A program made the position numbers and the translations under genes. From Didymodactylos carnosus (taxonomy: Eukaryota > Rotifera > Eurotatoria > Philodinida > Philodinidae), in the NCBI GenBank assembly GCA_905250885.1, contig CAJNOQ010000536.1:1-47640 (forward strand): a stretch of DNA of 47,640 nucleotides, written 5' to 3'. The notes under the pieces were generated by a model. That model ran no database searches. It was given only the letters and a program-made list of their open reading frames with translations, and had not been told where the DNA came from. Shown piece after piece: positions 46,787 to 47,640 of the stretch (the stretch's first letter is position 1; every line of letters starts with the position of its first letter).

Positions 46787-47640
46787 AGATCAAAAACTTC
46801 TATAATCAAAATTTGATTTGAAAACAGTACTTTTTCTACATTAAAGGTGGTATCTGTGATCAGCGCAAAATTCTGTATCTACAATATGTGCATTCGAAAA
46901 CATCCGATAAAAGTTTTGAAGAAATCCTGTGGGGTATTACAGGCATTAAAAACCTTATGGAGGAATGTCAGAAAACAAAATAGTGAGCAGAAAAATTCTT
47001 CACACATCACTGTAATACGTTCCTGATCGAGAAAAAAAATTGATTTCGTAAAGGAATTTTTTCTTGGTCATCCATCCTTGCTCTTAGATAGGAAGATTGT
47101 CATTTTTCATACTGGTTGCGTTCGAGTCTCTATTTATACGAAAATTGATTGTGTTTTTTTGACGGTTCAAAATATTAAAGTGAATTATTTCTGTTTGTAT
47201 TCTGGAAGAATAAAATTTGAATTGAAAAAGGAACGTTCATCTTATACAAGGAACAAACCAAGTATCAGACATACAAATACAACTGTTTAAATTGACTGAA
47301 CAGATTGAAAACCCGATTACGGATAAAAATAAACATGTAGACTGCTGATCAGTATCAGACAACTATAGTATGTGTATTTAAAAGTAATCCAGAATTTGAG
47401 TGAGATCAAAATGAAGCGGTATGACAAAAGATTCTGCCTGTAGATGAAAATTTTCGCACATTCAAAATTGAAATAATTGTAACGGGTGGCGCATAAATAA
47501 ACGCACTCCCGTACTTTGAATATAACTCCGCCGGCTTTTATCCTATCGATCCAAATCTTTTTTCCAAAAGATTCCTTATTGAATTCTCTACAAAACCATG
47601 TCATAACAATTTTCTTAAACTGACGTGCAGCGAAATTATA
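46787..47640. other. Right edge of window; possible second transposon end
   Basis: 46787-47450 has no supported gene. From about 47475 (GGGTGGCGCATAAATAAACG) to the window end the sequence looks like the terminal part of a DNA transposon; the minus-strand frame at 47317-47604 overlaps it but shows no recognisable transposase motif. The element runs off the window, so it cannot be classified. Confidence 0.35.

Noticed and set aside
1..47640. CRISPR array, tRNA or rRNA genes, bacterial operons
   Set aside because: No evenly spaced direct repeats, no tRNA-like B box with a matching fold and no rRNA segments were seen; the window is eukaryotic.

Overview
This is an AT-rich eukaryotic window with genes cut by many short spliceosomal introns (mostly about 50-150 nt, GT-AG). 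The small introns, the animal-type gene set and a bacterial-type glycosidase carrying introns fit a bdelloid rotifer (Rotaria/Adineta-like) contig. That taxon is an inference from gene style and was not tested by a search.

Eight protein-coding genes could be assembled exon by exon, all on the minus strand. In coordinate order they are: an AGPAT3/4-type lysophosphatidic acid acyltransferase (290-1923); a GH13 alpha-amylase resembling Bacteroidetes enzymes (6764-8813), the best candidate for horizontal transfer; spastin, a microtubule-severing AAA ATPase (17657-21037); a FAM177 protein (24676-25284); a DPP8/9 prolyl dipeptidase (26442-31943); a FAM8A1-like RDD membrane protein (32282-33480); a protein with a long low-complexity N-terminus and a C-terminal class I myosin tail (TH1) domain but no motor (37767-41565); and a Pro-rich, Gly-Tyr repeat protein (42829-44378). 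Every join used keeps frame. The total coding lengths are 356, 585, 451, 143, 881, 298, 787 and 364 aa.

The spaces between genes, and the larger introns, hold many small transposable elements. I found three hAT-like miniature elements with 8-bp target duplications (4740-4879, 18104-18355, 46106-46778), a piggyBac-like one flanked by TTAA (16463-16702), and a TA-flanked terminal-inverted-repeat element (19845-20103). A further inverted-repeat element (36598-36983) and the 3' end of a non-LTR retrotransposon (33961-34560) add to these. Four long inverted repeats are present (about 5132/5970, 22046/22251, 25372/26043, 27584/28131). One of them duplicates the promoter and first exon of the FAM177 gene. 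A 162-bp repeat occurs twice in opposite orientation, 12 kb apart.

The genes do not form a pathway; they are ordinary housekeeping and structural genes. The long gap 8823-17656 contains simple repeats and one MITE but no gene I can support. No rRNA, tRNA or CRISPR was seen.
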